Below are positions 18,920 to 26,944 of a stretch of 64,000 bases of DNA, one piece after another; the first letter of the stretch is position 1; each line of letters opens with the position of its first letter. Source of the DNA: Maribacter aquivivus (GTDB taxonomy: Bacteria; Bacteroidota; Bacteroidia; Flavobacteriales; Flavobacteriaceae); the NCBI RefSeq assembly GCF_900142175.1, contig NZ_FQZX01000002.1, positions 973,317-1,037,316 on the forward strand. Reading direction: 5' to 3'. A program made the position numbers and the translations under genes. The notes beneath the pieces were generated by a model that saw nothing but the letters and a program-made list of their open reading frames with translations, made no database searches and was not told the DNA's origin.

Positions 18920-19303
18920 TTGGAAGCAAAATCACATACAGAAATTAACACAGAGCAATTAAGGGCATTCTCGCTATTACCTATGGACAAACCCGTGGTG
19001 ATGCTTAACCTTTTAAAATTTAAAGAAACCGTTATAGAAACTGGATTAACAGGTGCTGAATCATATAAAAACTACATGAAAGCGGCTATGCCATACTTTC
19101 AAAAAGCAAATGCTGAAATTCTTTATATGGGAAAACCTCAACGAACATTAATTGGACCAGAGAATGAAACTTTGTGGGATAAAATATTGTTGATAAAATA
19201 TAACACCGTCGCTGACTTTTTAGGGATGGTAAAAGCAGAGGGATATCCTTCACATTTAAGAGATCAAGCATTATTAGATTCAAGGTTAATTCAATGTGAT
19301 TAA
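18920..19303 (+). CDS. DUF1330-like small protein
   Basis: The protein is a ferredoxin-like-fold DUF1330 relative: DKPVVMLNLLKFKE, then SYKNYMKAAMPYFQKANAEILYMGKP and the terminal YPSHLRDQALLDSRLIQ. The start is uncertain. I prefer the TTG at 18920 (127 residues, beginning LEAKSHTEI), just after the kinase stop, because family members begin near this point and other genes here use TTG. An ATG at 18872 would add 16 residues and overlap the kinase by 43 bp. Biochemical role unknown; its position in the catabolic operon suggests binding of, or action on, an acyl intermediate. Confidence 0.7.
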   Translation: MEAKSHTEINTEQLRAFSLLPMDKPVVMLNLLKFKETVIETGLTGAESYKNYMKAAMPYFQKANAEILYMGKPQRTLIGPENETLWDKILLIKYNTVADFLGMVKAEGYPSHLRDQALLDSRLIQCD

Positions 19304-19359
19304 AAATACCATTATAAAAACCAAAAGAGCTTAGAGAAACTAAGATTAAAACAGAATAG

Positions 19360-20115
19360 ATGAATTTAAAAGATAAAGTAGTCATAATAACAGGTGCCGG
19401 AAGCGGTATAGGTGCAGCGGCAGCCAAACTTTTAGGCGAACGAAACGCCACCGTCGTAGTATCAGATATTAACCTGAGCAATGCAGAGAAAGTAGCGGCT
19501 GAAATTATAAAAAATGGTGGTATTGCATCTGCCATAAAAACTGATGTCACAAAATTTGAAGAGGTTGAAGCCCTAATAGCACAAACAGTCTCAAAATATG
19601 ACCGTGTAGATGTCATTGTTAATAATGCCGGTATTGGTGGCAAGCATCAATTGAAAACAGCTGAGCATACCCATGACGATTGGCATAATGTCATTGCCGT
19701 TAATCAAACCGGTGTTTTTTACTGTATGCAGGCTGCATTAAAACAAATGATGAAGCAAGGTCATGGCACCATTGTAAATGTAGCCTCTTTGGCAGGTCTA
19801 AAAGCATCAGGAAACAATTTATCCTACAGTGCTAGCAAATTTGCCGTGGTTGGTATGACAAAGTCAGCAGCTTTGGAATATGGCAGTAAAAATATTCGTA
19901 TTAACGCAGTTTGCCCTGGTTACACACATTCTGCATTATTAGACCAATTACTTACGGTAAGACCCGATATGGGCGATTTACTAAAGAGATTAATACCGAT
20001 GAAAAGATTTGGTGAGGCCAATGAAATTGCAGAAGGTATTTGCTTTCTTGCTTCTGATAATTCAAAATTCATGACAGGACAAACATTAACATTAGACGGA
20101 GGTACATCCTTATAA
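19360..20115 (+). CDS. SDR-family oxidoreductase (acyl-CoA operon, second of three)
   Basis: The 251-residue classical SDR has TGAGSGIG near residue 12, DI after beta-2 (VVSDINLSN, an Asp favouring NAD), NNAGIGG, catalytic Ser in VASLAG and YSASK. It ends in the usual TGQTLTLDGGTSL. Its NAD preference suggests an oxidising step such as 3-hydroxyacyl-CoA to 3-ketoacyl-CoA; this is inference. It starts 56 bp after the DUF1330-like gene and ends 5 bp before the isomerase gene. Confidence 0.9.
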   Translation: MNLKDKVVIITGAGSGIGAAAAKLLGERNATVVVSDINLSNAEKVAAEIIKNGGIASAIKTDVTKFEEVEALIAQTVSKYDRVDVIVNNAGIGGKHQLKTAEHTHDDWHNVIAVNQTGVFYCMQAALKQMMKQGHGTIVNVASLAGLKASGNNLSYSASKFAVVGMTKSAALEYGSKNIRINAVCPGYTHSALLDQLLTVRPDMGDLLKRLIPMKRFGEANEIAEGICFLASDNSKFMTGQTLTLDGGTSL

Positions 20116-20120
20116 AATAT

Positions 20121-20891
20121 ATGAAGACATTAGAAATAACTTATAAAGACGAGTACGCAATCATTCAAATGAATCGCGGTAAAGTCAATGCTATCAATGC
20201 AGAAATGGTAGCAGAATTGCGAGAGACTTTTAAATCTATAGCAGCAAATGATAAGGTTAAGGGGGTAATACTTTCTGGTCAACCACATTATTTTTCTGCA
20301 GGTTTAGACTTAATTGAACTTTTTCAATATGACAAAAACCAAATAGAAAATTTCTTTTCTTCATTCGGTACTCTGTATTTAGAACTGGTACAATTTAAAA
20401 AACCCTTCATTTCTGCTATTACAGGATATTCACCTGCCGGCGGATGTGTTTTAGCGGTAGCCAGTGATAACCGGTATATGGCCGATGGAGATAAATATGT
20501 AATAGGTCTTAACGAGGTTGCCGTAAACATTCAAATAAGTCAAAACCTAACCGAAGTTTATGCTTTTTGGATGGGTGATGGTTTGGCGAGCAGATATATT
20601 CTAGAAGGAAAATTATTGACTGGTAAAGAAGCAGTATCCGCCGGTTTGGTAGATGAACTTGTTCCATTAGAAAATGTTTTGGAGCGTGCAGAAAAACAAA
20701 TGCGCCTTTACATGAAAGCAGACCAACAAATTTGGATAAATACAAAAGCCAAAATCAGAAAGCATCTTCTTGAAAAATTAGATGCAGATGGTAAAAACTC
20801 TCTAAAAGAAGCTGCTGAACTTTGGTGGAAACCAGAAATACGAGCAAAAATGAAAGCTTATGTAGAAAGTTTTTCAGGCAAGAAAAAGTAA
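20121..20891 (+). CDS. Crotonase-fold protein, probably delta3-delta2-enoyl-CoA isomerase (ECI-like)
   Basis: The 256-residue crotonase-fold protein has the oxyanion-hole segment FSAGLDL and GYSPAGGCVLAVASDNRYMAD followed by KYVIGLNEV. The first hydratase Glu is V110 (GGCV, where hydratases have GGCE), while the second, E132 in GLNEV, is kept. This one-Glu pattern and the local sequence match mitochondrial enoyl-CoA isomerase ECI1 rather than hydratase. It would move a 3,4-double bond to 2,3. Hydration could then fall to the MaoC protein at 23846. A plain hydratase remains possible but less likely. Confidence 0.82.
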   Translation: MKTLEITYKDEYAIIQMNRGKVNAINAEMVAELRETFKSIAANDKVKGVILSGQPHYFSAGLDLIELFQYDKNQIENFFSSFGTLYLELVQFKKPFISAITGYSPAGGCVLAVASDNRYMADGDKYVIGLNEVAVNIQISQNLTEVYAFWMGDGLASRYILEGKLLTGKEAVSAGLVDELVPLENVLERAEKQMRLYMKADQQIWINTKAKIRKHLLEKLDADGKNSLKEAAELWWKPEIRAKMKAYVESFSGKKK

Positions 20892-20963
20892 ACATTCAAC
20901 AATCATAAATTAAAGTCAATCAGGTTCTAATTTTTAACGGATTGATCATAAAATAACTAACTC

Positions 20964-21968
20964 ATGAATAAACAATTATTATTTGTAAAAAGACCCACTG
21001 GTGATGCTGATGCTTCTACATGGTCATTAGTCTCTAACCCTATTCCTACAATTAAAGAAGGTGAAGTATTGATACAACAACATTATGTATCTCTAGATCC
21101 TGCAATGCGTGGATGGATGAATGATGCAAAATCTTATATAGCACCCATGGAAATTAACTCGGTAATGCGAGCCGGTTCTGTAGGGCAAGTAATAGAGTCA
21201 AATAATCACCCAAAGTTTAAGGTTGGTGATTATGTTGCCGGTTATGCCGGTGTACAACAATATATTGCTACCGAAGGTGAAGGCTATTACAAGGTTGACC
21301 CTAACCTTGCTCCTCTACCCACCTACATAGGCACTTTAGGTATGACAGGTATGACCGCTTATTACGGAATTACAGAAGTAGGCAAAATAAAAGAAGATGA
21401 TATTGTTTTAGTATCTGGGGCCGCAGGTGCTGTTGGTAGCATTGTTGGTCAAGTTGCTAAAATAAAAGGCTGTAGAGTTGTAGGTATTGCAGGTGGTGCC
21501 GATAAGTGTAAATATGTTGTTGATGAATTAGGTTTCGATGCATGTATCGATTATAAAAACGAGAATGTAAAAGACCGCATAAAAGAAGAATGCCCTAAAG
21601 GTTTAGATGTTTATTTTGATAACGTAGGTGGAGAAATTCTGGATTTAGCATTAGGAAGACTTCGCATGCATGCTAGAATAGTTATTTGTGGAGCAATATC
21701 TCAATACAATAATAAAACCGCTATGAAAGGACCTAGTAACTACTTGTCTTTATTAGTAAATAGAGCTAGTATGACAGGTATGGTTGTTTTTGATTATGCA
21801 GATAGATATGCAGAAGGAGCTAAAATTTTAGGCGGATGGATGGCGCAAGGAAAACTAAAAAGCAAAGAAGACATCTATGAAGGCATTGAGAATTTCCCAG
21901 AAACATACAACCGTCTTTTCTCTGGCGATAAAATGGGAAAATTGATATTAAAAATAATAGAGGAGTAA
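20964..21968 (+). CDS. NADP-dependent MDR oxidoreductase (CurA/PTGR-like)
   Basis: The 334-residue zinc-free medium-chain reductase resembles curcumin reductase CurA and prostaglandin reductase: HYVSLDPAMRGWMND, GTLGMTGMTAYYGITEVG, and the nucleotide-binding GAAGAVGSIVGQVAKIKG, then DVYFDNVGGEILD. These enzymes reduce conjugated enones or enals with NADPH. In this operon it could saturate an alpha,beta-unsaturated keto intermediate. No zinc ligands are present. It lies 72 bp after the isomerase gene. Confidence 0.9.
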   Translation: MNKQLLFVKRPTGDADASTWSLVSNPIPTIKEGEVLIQQHYVSLDPAMRGWMNDAKSYIAPMEINSVMRAGSVGQVIESNNHPKFKVGDYVAGYAGVQQYIATEGEGYYKVDPNLAPLPTYIGTLGMTGMTAYYGITEVGKIKEDDIVLVSGAAGAVGSIVGQVAKIKGCRVVGIAGGADKCKYVVDELGFDACIDYKNENVKDRIKEECPKGLDVYFDNVGGEILDLALGRLRMHARIVICGAISQYNNKTAMKGPSNYLSLLVNRASMTGMVVFDYADRYAEGAKILGGWMAQGKLKSKEDIYEGIENFPETYNRLFSGDKMGKLILKIIEE

Positions 21969-22063
21969 AAAACATACTCCACTTTTAGCATAGTAGAGAA
22001 CTTAACAATGCGAGATTTATACTATTTCTGTTTACACAGAAATGAAAAGCAAAGAACTTATAT

Positions 22064-23038
22064 ATGAAAGCTATACGATGTAAAAAATTCGGTCCTCCTT
22101 CTTCATTAGTATTGGAAGATGTTACTAATTTAAAACCGAAGGCAAAAGAGGTTTTAGTCGAAGTCAAGGCATGTGGATTGAATTTTCCAGATACATTGAT
22201 TATTCAAGGCTTATATCAGTTCAAACCAGAATTGCCCTTTACACCAGGTAGTGACGTCGCCGGTATTGTTAAAGAAGTTGGCGAAGGTGTTTCTCATTTA
22301 AAAGTTGGTCAAGAAGTATTTGGTTTTGTAGCTCATGGTGGTTTGGCAGAAGAAGTTCTAGTTCCTGCAAATGCTTGTTTCCCAAAGCCTCCCCAAATGG
22401 ATTTTCCCATTGCCGCTTCCTTTCTTATGGCGTATGGAACTTCATATCACGCCTTAAAAGACAGAGGTAATTTGGTAGAAGGTGAAACACTTTTGGTTTT
22501 AGGTGCTTCAGGTGGTGTAGGATTAGCCGCTGTTGAACTTAGTAAGCTTATGGGTGCAACGGTTATTGCTGCTGCATCAACCGATGACAAATTGGCTTTA
22601 TGTAAGGAATATGGTGCCGACAAAACAATTAATTACACCACCCAAGATTTAAAAGCAACCATAAAAGAACTAACTGATGGTAAAGGTGTAGATGTTATAT
22701 ATGACCCTGTAGGCGGAACATATTCAGAAGCAGCCTTTAGAGGTATTGCCCGAAATGGAAGGTATTTAGTTGTAGGTTTTGCTGCTGGCGATATCCCTAA
22801 AATTCCGCTGAATCTTCCTCTATTAAAAGAAGCAGCTATAGTTGGTGTTTTTTGGGGTGCATTTGCCATGAAAGACGCTAAAGCGAATATGCAGAATACA
22901 ATGGCTTTAATGAAATGGCATGCCGAAGGCAAACTAAAACCACATATTCACGCTGTTTATGATTTAAAAGATACAGCAACTGCTCTTGAAGAAATGACCC
23001 AAAGAAAAGTGAAAGGCAAATTGATTGTAAAGATTTAA
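22064..23038 (+). CDS. Quinone-oxidoreductase-like MDR protein
   Basis: The 324-residue protein is of the zinc-free QOR family: CGLNFPDTLIIQGLYQFKPELPF, PGSDVAGIVKEVGEGV and the NADPH site GASGGVGLAAVELSKLMGA, then DVIYDPVGG. Members include acryloyl-CoA and enoyl-thioester reductases as well as quinone reductases. It is the second MDR reductase in the operon, so two reduction steps or two isomeric substrates may be handled. The substrate cannot be assigned from the sequence. Confidence 0.88.
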   Translation: MKAIRCKKFGPPSSLVLEDVTNLKPKAKEVLVEVKACGLNFPDTLIIQGLYQFKPELPFTPGSDVAGIVKEVGEGVSHLKVGQEVFGFVAHGGLAEEVLVPANACFPKPPQMDFPIAASFLMAYGTSYHALKDRGNLVEGETLLVLGASGGVGLAAVELSKLMGATVIAAASTDDKLALCKEYGADKTINYTTQDLKATIKELTDGKGVDVIYDPVGGTYSEAAFRGIARNGRYLVVGFAAGDIPKIPLNLPLLKEAAIVGVFWGAFAMKDAKANMQNTMALMKWHAEGKLKPHIHAVYDLKDTATALEEMTQRKVKGKLIVKI

Positions 23039-23103
23039 AAAAAATAAAAATGACTGTTACTTCTAGTACTGTCAAGAATATAGAAATTACAAAATATAAT
23101 ATC

Positions 23104-23841
23104 ATGAGATTAGAAAACAAAATAGCAGTGGTAACAGGTGGTTCTAGAGGAATAGGACAAGCTATATCAGAATTATTTGCAAAAGAAGGTGCTACAGTAA
23201 TAATAGTTGACCTTTTACCTGAAGGGCAAGCAGTTGCAGACGGTATAAATGCTAGTGGTGGTAAAGCAGAGTTTCATTCAGTATCTGTAACAGAAAAATC
23301 GGCTATAGAAACCTTATTTGCATCGATAAACGATAAGTACGGAAAACTGGACATTCTTATTAACAATGCCGGAATTACAAGAGATAAAACTCTTGAAAAA
23401 ATGAGTGAAGAAGAGTTTGATTCTGTTGTAAATGTAAATTTAAAAGGAGTGTTTTTGTGCACCCAAGCTGCAGCACCATATATGAAAGCAAACAAATATG
23501 GCAGAATAGTAAGTGCTGCTTCTAATGTTGGATTAAGAGGCAACTTTGGTCAAACAAACTATGCCGCAACAAAAGCAGGTGTTATTGCAATGTCAAAAAC
23601 ATGGACAGTTGAATTAGGTAAGCATGGTATTACAGCCAATGCAATTGCACCAGGTTTTACCATGACCGATATGGTAGCTAAAATACCTAAAGAGCATTTT
23701 GCTGCTATTGAAGCAAGTATACCACTGAAAACCGTTGCACAGCCCATTGATATCGCTTACGGTTATTTATATCTAGCATCTGATGAGGCGCGTTTTGTAT
23801 CTGGTATTTGTTTAACAATAGATGGAGGAACTTCAAGATAA
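23104..23841 (+). CDS. SDR-family oxidoreductase, FabG-like (third of three)
   Basis: The 245-residue FabG-type SDR starts at the ATG at 23104 (MRLENKIAVVTGGSRGIG); an ATG 54 bp upstream adds residues unlike the family. Motifs include NNAGITRD, catalytic Ser (SAASNVG) and YAATK, and the end VSGICLTIDGG. D36-type Asp (VDLLPEG) suggests NAD. It probably interconverts 3-hydroxy- and 3-ketoacyl-CoA, next to the MaoC hydratase whose gene follows after 4 bp. The tight spacing supports consecutive steps. Confidence 0.9.
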   Translation: MRLENKIAVVTGGSRGIGQAISELFAKEGATVIIVDLLPEGQAVADGINASGGKAEFHSVSVTEKSAIETLFASINDKYGKLDILINNAGITRDKTLEKMSEEEFDSVVNVNLKGVFLCTQAAAPYMKANKYGRIVSAASNVGLRGNFGQTNYAATKAGVIAMSKTWTVELGKHGITANAIAPGFTMTDMVAKIPKEHFAAIEASIPLKTVAQPIDIAYGYLYLASDEARFVSGICLTIDGGTSR

Positions 23842-23845
23842 TAAT

Positions 23846-24310
23846 ATGGCAAAATTAGAAATAGAAGATTTTAAGGCGTTCAGAGAACTGGAAGGCAAAC
23901 CACTTCCAGAAGGTAATTGGATAATCGTAACTCAAGAAATGATCAACGATTTTGCCAAAGCTACGGGAGACCATCAATGGATTCATGTTGATGTTGAAAA
24001 GGCGAATAAATACTCTCCATTTAAAAAACCAGTAGCTCATGGTTTTTTGTCCGTGTCTTTACTATCTAAAATGCTGGAAGACCTCATTATGGTCAAGTCA
24101 GCAAAAATGGGAGTGAATTACGGATTAAACAAAGTTCGTTTTCCTAGTCCTGTTTTGGTCGATAGTCGTCTTCGACTTATAGGTAACATCGACAACATTG
24201 AAGATTATGGTGATTCTGGCTTAAAAGTTATATGGAACTGTACAGTTGAAATAAAGGGCTCTGAAAAGCCTGCCTGTGTTGCAGAATTTATCAGTCTTAT
24301 GTTTTCTTAA
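23846..24310 (+). CDS. MaoC-like (R)-specific enoyl-CoA hydratase
   Basis: The 154-residue hotdog protein starts at the ATG at 23846 (MAKLEIEDF). The hydratase-2 motif is present as TGDHQWIHVDVEKA, with catalytic Asp and His, followed by VAHGFLSVSLLSKML. It would add water to a trans-2-enoyl-CoA or a similar substrate. It follows the FabG-like SDR by 4 bp, and a hydratase-dehydrogenase pair is typical of (R)-3-hydroxyacyl-CoA steps. With the crotonase-fold protein looking like an isomerase, this is the likely hydratase of the operon. Confidence 0.9.
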   Translation: MAKLEIEDFKAFRELEGKPLPEGNWIIVTQEMINDFAKATGDHQWIHVDVEKANKYSPFKKPVAHGFLSVSLLSKMLEDLIMVKSAKMGVNYGLNKVRFPSPVLVDSRLRLIGNIDNIEDYGDSGLKVIWNCTVEIKGSEKPACVAEFISLMFS

Positions 24311-24386
24311 AACCTCAACTTATGTAATTAAATAAAATCACGTGTAATTTATCGCAATTAAAATTAACAAAAAACAATCTAAAGCA

Positions 24387-26207
24387 ATGACTAGACTCTT
24401 TGACCTCTTATACTACCAATTAGAAAATCATCCATTAGAAAACTCTATAAACGGTCGAGATACCTCTGGTAAATGGAAATCATATAGTTCACAGGAAGTA
24501 AAAGAAACTGCGGAAAGTATGGCATCAGGATTGTTGAATCTTGGTCTAAAACCTGGCGATAAGGTTGCTTTTGTTACTTATAAAAATAGACCAGAGTGGA
24601 TGATTTTAGACTTTGCAATGCAAATGGCCGGATTGATAAGTATTCCTCTTTACCCAACAATCAGTGTTGGAGAGTATGAATATATTTTAAATGAAGCAGA
24701 GGTAAAAGTAGCTTTTTGTGGAGGCGGAGATTTGTACAAGAAATTAAATGCTACACGCAATAACGTACCTACTCTAGAACATATCTACACTTTTGATAAG
24801 CAAACTGACATTCCTTTTTGGGAAGATCTATTCAATGATTCACATAAGGCGGAAGTTGAAAAAATTAAAAGCGGAATAACAACTGAAAATCTGGCTACGA
24901 TAATTTATACCTCAGGTACTACTGGAAATCCAAAGGGTGTAATGCTATCTCATAAAAACATAATGCACATCGCATTGAAAACTTCTCCACATTTACAGGC
25001 AAAGCCGGGTAATAATGTGTTAAGTTTTTTACCCTTATGCCATATTTATGAACGTTCTGTGTCTTTTGTTTACTATTACAAAAGCGCTAAAATTTTCTTT
25101 GCCGGTACAGATAATTTAAGTGGTCCAGATGGTGATTTAGCTGCTGTAAAACCAGCCACCTTCACAACCGTTCCAAGATTGCTTGAGAAGATATACGAGG
25201 CTATTTATAATAAAGGCTTGGCTTTAGATGGAATAAAAAAGAAACTTTTCTTTTGGGCCTTATCATTAACCGATGATTATGAAATAAATCAAAATTTATC
25301 TTTTGGCAAAAAAATAAAATGGAAAATTGCAGATAAATTAATTTTTTCTAAATGGCGCGATGCTCTTGGTGGTAATATAAATGCAGTTGTTACAGGTGCT
25401 GCCCCATGCCCTGTAAAAGTAATGCGTGTTTTTTGTGCGGCAGGCATTCCTATTCGTGAAGGATATGGACTTACAGAAACTTCGCCAACATTAAGTGTAA
25501 ATACCATGGAGCCCGATGGCGCACTATTAGGTTCTGCCGGCCCTCTTATTGATGGAGTAGAAATATTAATTGATCAAGAAGGCGGAGATTATAGAGAAGG
25601 TGAAGGTGAGATTTTAGCATACGGTCCAAATGTAATGATGGGCTACTACAAGAAACCAGAAGTAAATGCCCAGGTTTTTTGCGAGATAGATGGCAAACGA
25701 TGGTTTCGTACTGGTGATATAGGTACATTGGTAAAAGGACCTACAGGTAGAGAATTTCTTAAAATTACAGATAGAAAAAAAGAATTGCTTAAAACATCTG
25801 GTGGTAAATATGTTGCCCCAGCACCAATTGAAAATAGAATAAAAGAGGAGTTTTTAGTAGAACAAATGATGGTGATCGGTGATAAACAAAAATTTGTTTC
25901 TGCTTTGATAGTACCTGCAGAAGAAGCTTTAAAAAGTTATTGTAATAAGAAAGAAATTCCCTGGACCAGTTTAGACGAAATAATAAAACACCCAAAAGTT
26001 TTAAAACGATACCAGAAGATTATAGATACGTACAATCCTGAGTTTAGCCATGTAGAACAAATTAAAAAGTTCAAACTTATTGCTCGTGAATGGTTACCTG
26101 TACATGCTGATGGCGCAGATGCAGAACTAACCCCTACCCTTAAATTAAAGCGTAGGGTCATAAGAGAGAAGTTTAGTGCTGAAATTATGGATATCTATTC
26201 TGAATAA
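24387..26207 (+). CDS. Long-chain-type acyl-CoA ligase (AMP-forming)
   Basis: The 606-residue adenylating enzyme carries P-loop-like IIYTSGTTGNPKG (about residues 172-184), the motif REGYGLTETSPT, the RTGDIG segment with its Asp, and DRKKELLKTSGGKYV near the C-terminus. The sequence is of the FadD15/long-chain group (bubblegum-like). It would load a carboxylic acid onto CoA at the cost of ATP, the entry step for the operon. It is the last gene; no clear terminator follows. The name fadD would be reasonable but the acid is unknown. Confidence 0.9.
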   Translation: MTRLFDLLYYQLENHPLENSINGRDTSGKWKSYSSQEVKETAESMASGLLNLGLKPGDKVAFVTYKNRPEWMILDFAMQMAGLISIPLYPTISVGEYEYILNEAEVKVAFCGGGDLYKKLNATRNNVPTLEHIYTFDKQTDIPFWEDLFNDSHKAEVEKIKSGITTENLATIIYTSGTTGNPKGVMLSHKNIMHIALKTSPHLQAKPGNNVLSFLPLCHIYERSVSFVYYYKSAKIFFAGTDNLSGPDGDLAAVKPATFTTVPRLLEKIYEAIYNKGLALDGIKKKLFFWALSLTDDYEINQNLSFGKKIKWKIADKLIFSKWRDALGGNINAVVTGAAPCPVKVMRVFCAAGIPIREGYGLTETSPTLSVNTMEPDGALLGSAGPLIDGVEILIDQEGGDYREGEGEILAYGPNVMMGYYKKPEVNAQVFCEIDGKRWFRTGDIGTLVKGPTGREFLKITDRKKELLKTSGGKYVAPAPIENRIKEEFLVEQMMVIGDKQKFVSALIVPAEEALKSYCNKKEIPWTSLDEIIKHPKVLKRYQKIIDTYNPEFSHVEQIKKFKLIAREWLPVHADGADAELTPTLKLKRRVIREKFSAEIMDIYSE

Positions 26208-26591
26208 ATAGTCTAATTAAAAAAATGAATTCTATAGTAAGGCGTTAACTATTGTGAACTAATAACTTGATTTTCTTTGAGAATATTATCATAATAAATA
26301 ACAACTTCACAAATTGAAAACTACACTTTGATTAATATACCTTAATCTATTTTCGCTACCATTACAAGGCGAAATTCGTAAGCAAGCTAATCTTAGTCAG
26401 ATTGGAAGATAATGTTTCTGTAACGGCTTTAAAAGACCTACAATTCAATAATGCCCGATAAATAAAAGGTGAATGTAAAAATAGATTACGTTGAAGTGAA
26501 TTCAATGGTAATCATCACTGTACTATAGAGAATATTAGATTTTAAAAAGATTTAGGACCAAGTAAAAAATCTGAAAAAAAACTAAAATTAA
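26208..26591. other. Intergenic region after the acyl-CoA operon
   Basis: About 380 bp of AT-rich sequence, with frequent stops in every frame that I could follow. I see no gene remnant, RNA or terminator with a T-run for the plus strand. Confidence 0.45.
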
Positions 26592-26629
26592 AGCAAAAAA
26601 AAAACCAGTTCATTTCTGAACTGGTTTTT
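26592..26629 (-). terminator. Terminator of the tRNA-Ser/tRNA-Pro unit
   Basis: A 13-bp stem (26600-26612 with 26617-26629) and a 4-nt loop are followed, on the minus strand, by a run of T. It lies directly behind tRNA-Pro. Confidence 0.85.
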
Positions 26630-26630
26630 G

Positions 26631-26705
26631 TCGGGGTGGCAGGATTCGAACCTGCGACCTCCGCGTCCCAAACGCGGCGCGATAACCGGGCTACGCTACA
26701 CCCCG
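26631..26705 (-). tRNA. tRNA-Pro (anticodon TGG)
   Basis: The 75-nt cloverleaf has acceptor stem CGGGGTG/CACCCCG, T-arm GGTTCGAATCC and anticodon loop TTTGGGA. The next bases are CAA, so the CCA end is not encoded. It is the second gene of a two-tRNA unit. Confidence 0.95.
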
Positions 26706-26744
26706 AATTAGTTATCAAAAAATATGTCTCTCAACACATTGTTG

Positions 26745-26833
26745 CGGAGAGACAGGGATTCGAACCCTGGGTAAGTGTTTCCACCTACGACGATTTAGCA
26801 AACCGTTCCTTTCGGCCACTCAGGCACCTCTCC
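26745..26833 (-). tRNA. tRNA-Ser (anticodon GCT)
   Basis: The 89-nt class II tRNA has acceptor stem GGAGAGG/TCTCTCC, an anticodon stem-loop ACGGT-TTGCTAA-ATCGT and a long variable arm. The CCA end is not encoded (CAA follows). It reads AGC/AGT codons. Confidence 0.95.
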
Positions 26834-26872
26834 AGTAATTCTTCAATGAACTGTTGCTCTAAATAGCGGATG

Positions 26873-26903
26873 CAAATGTATAAGTATAACTCGTTTTACG
26901 CAA
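26873..26903 (-). promoter_or_regulatory. Promoter of the tRNA-Ser/tRNA-Pro unit
   Basis: On the minus strand TACATTTG (26873-26880) is a full TAnnTTTG -7 box, with TTG (26901-26903) 20 bp upstream as the -33 element. Start of transcription would be about 30-35 nt before tRNA-Ser. Confidence 0.7.
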
Positions 26904-26944
26904 CTATTTTTGATGTTTTTTTTTAATAAAAAATTACCTCCCTG

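Noticed and set aside
26636..26866. A 76-codon plus-strand frame beginning MAGFEPATSASQTRRD
   Set aside because: It spans the two tRNA genes in antisense. Such peptides are a known artefact of tRNA regions.
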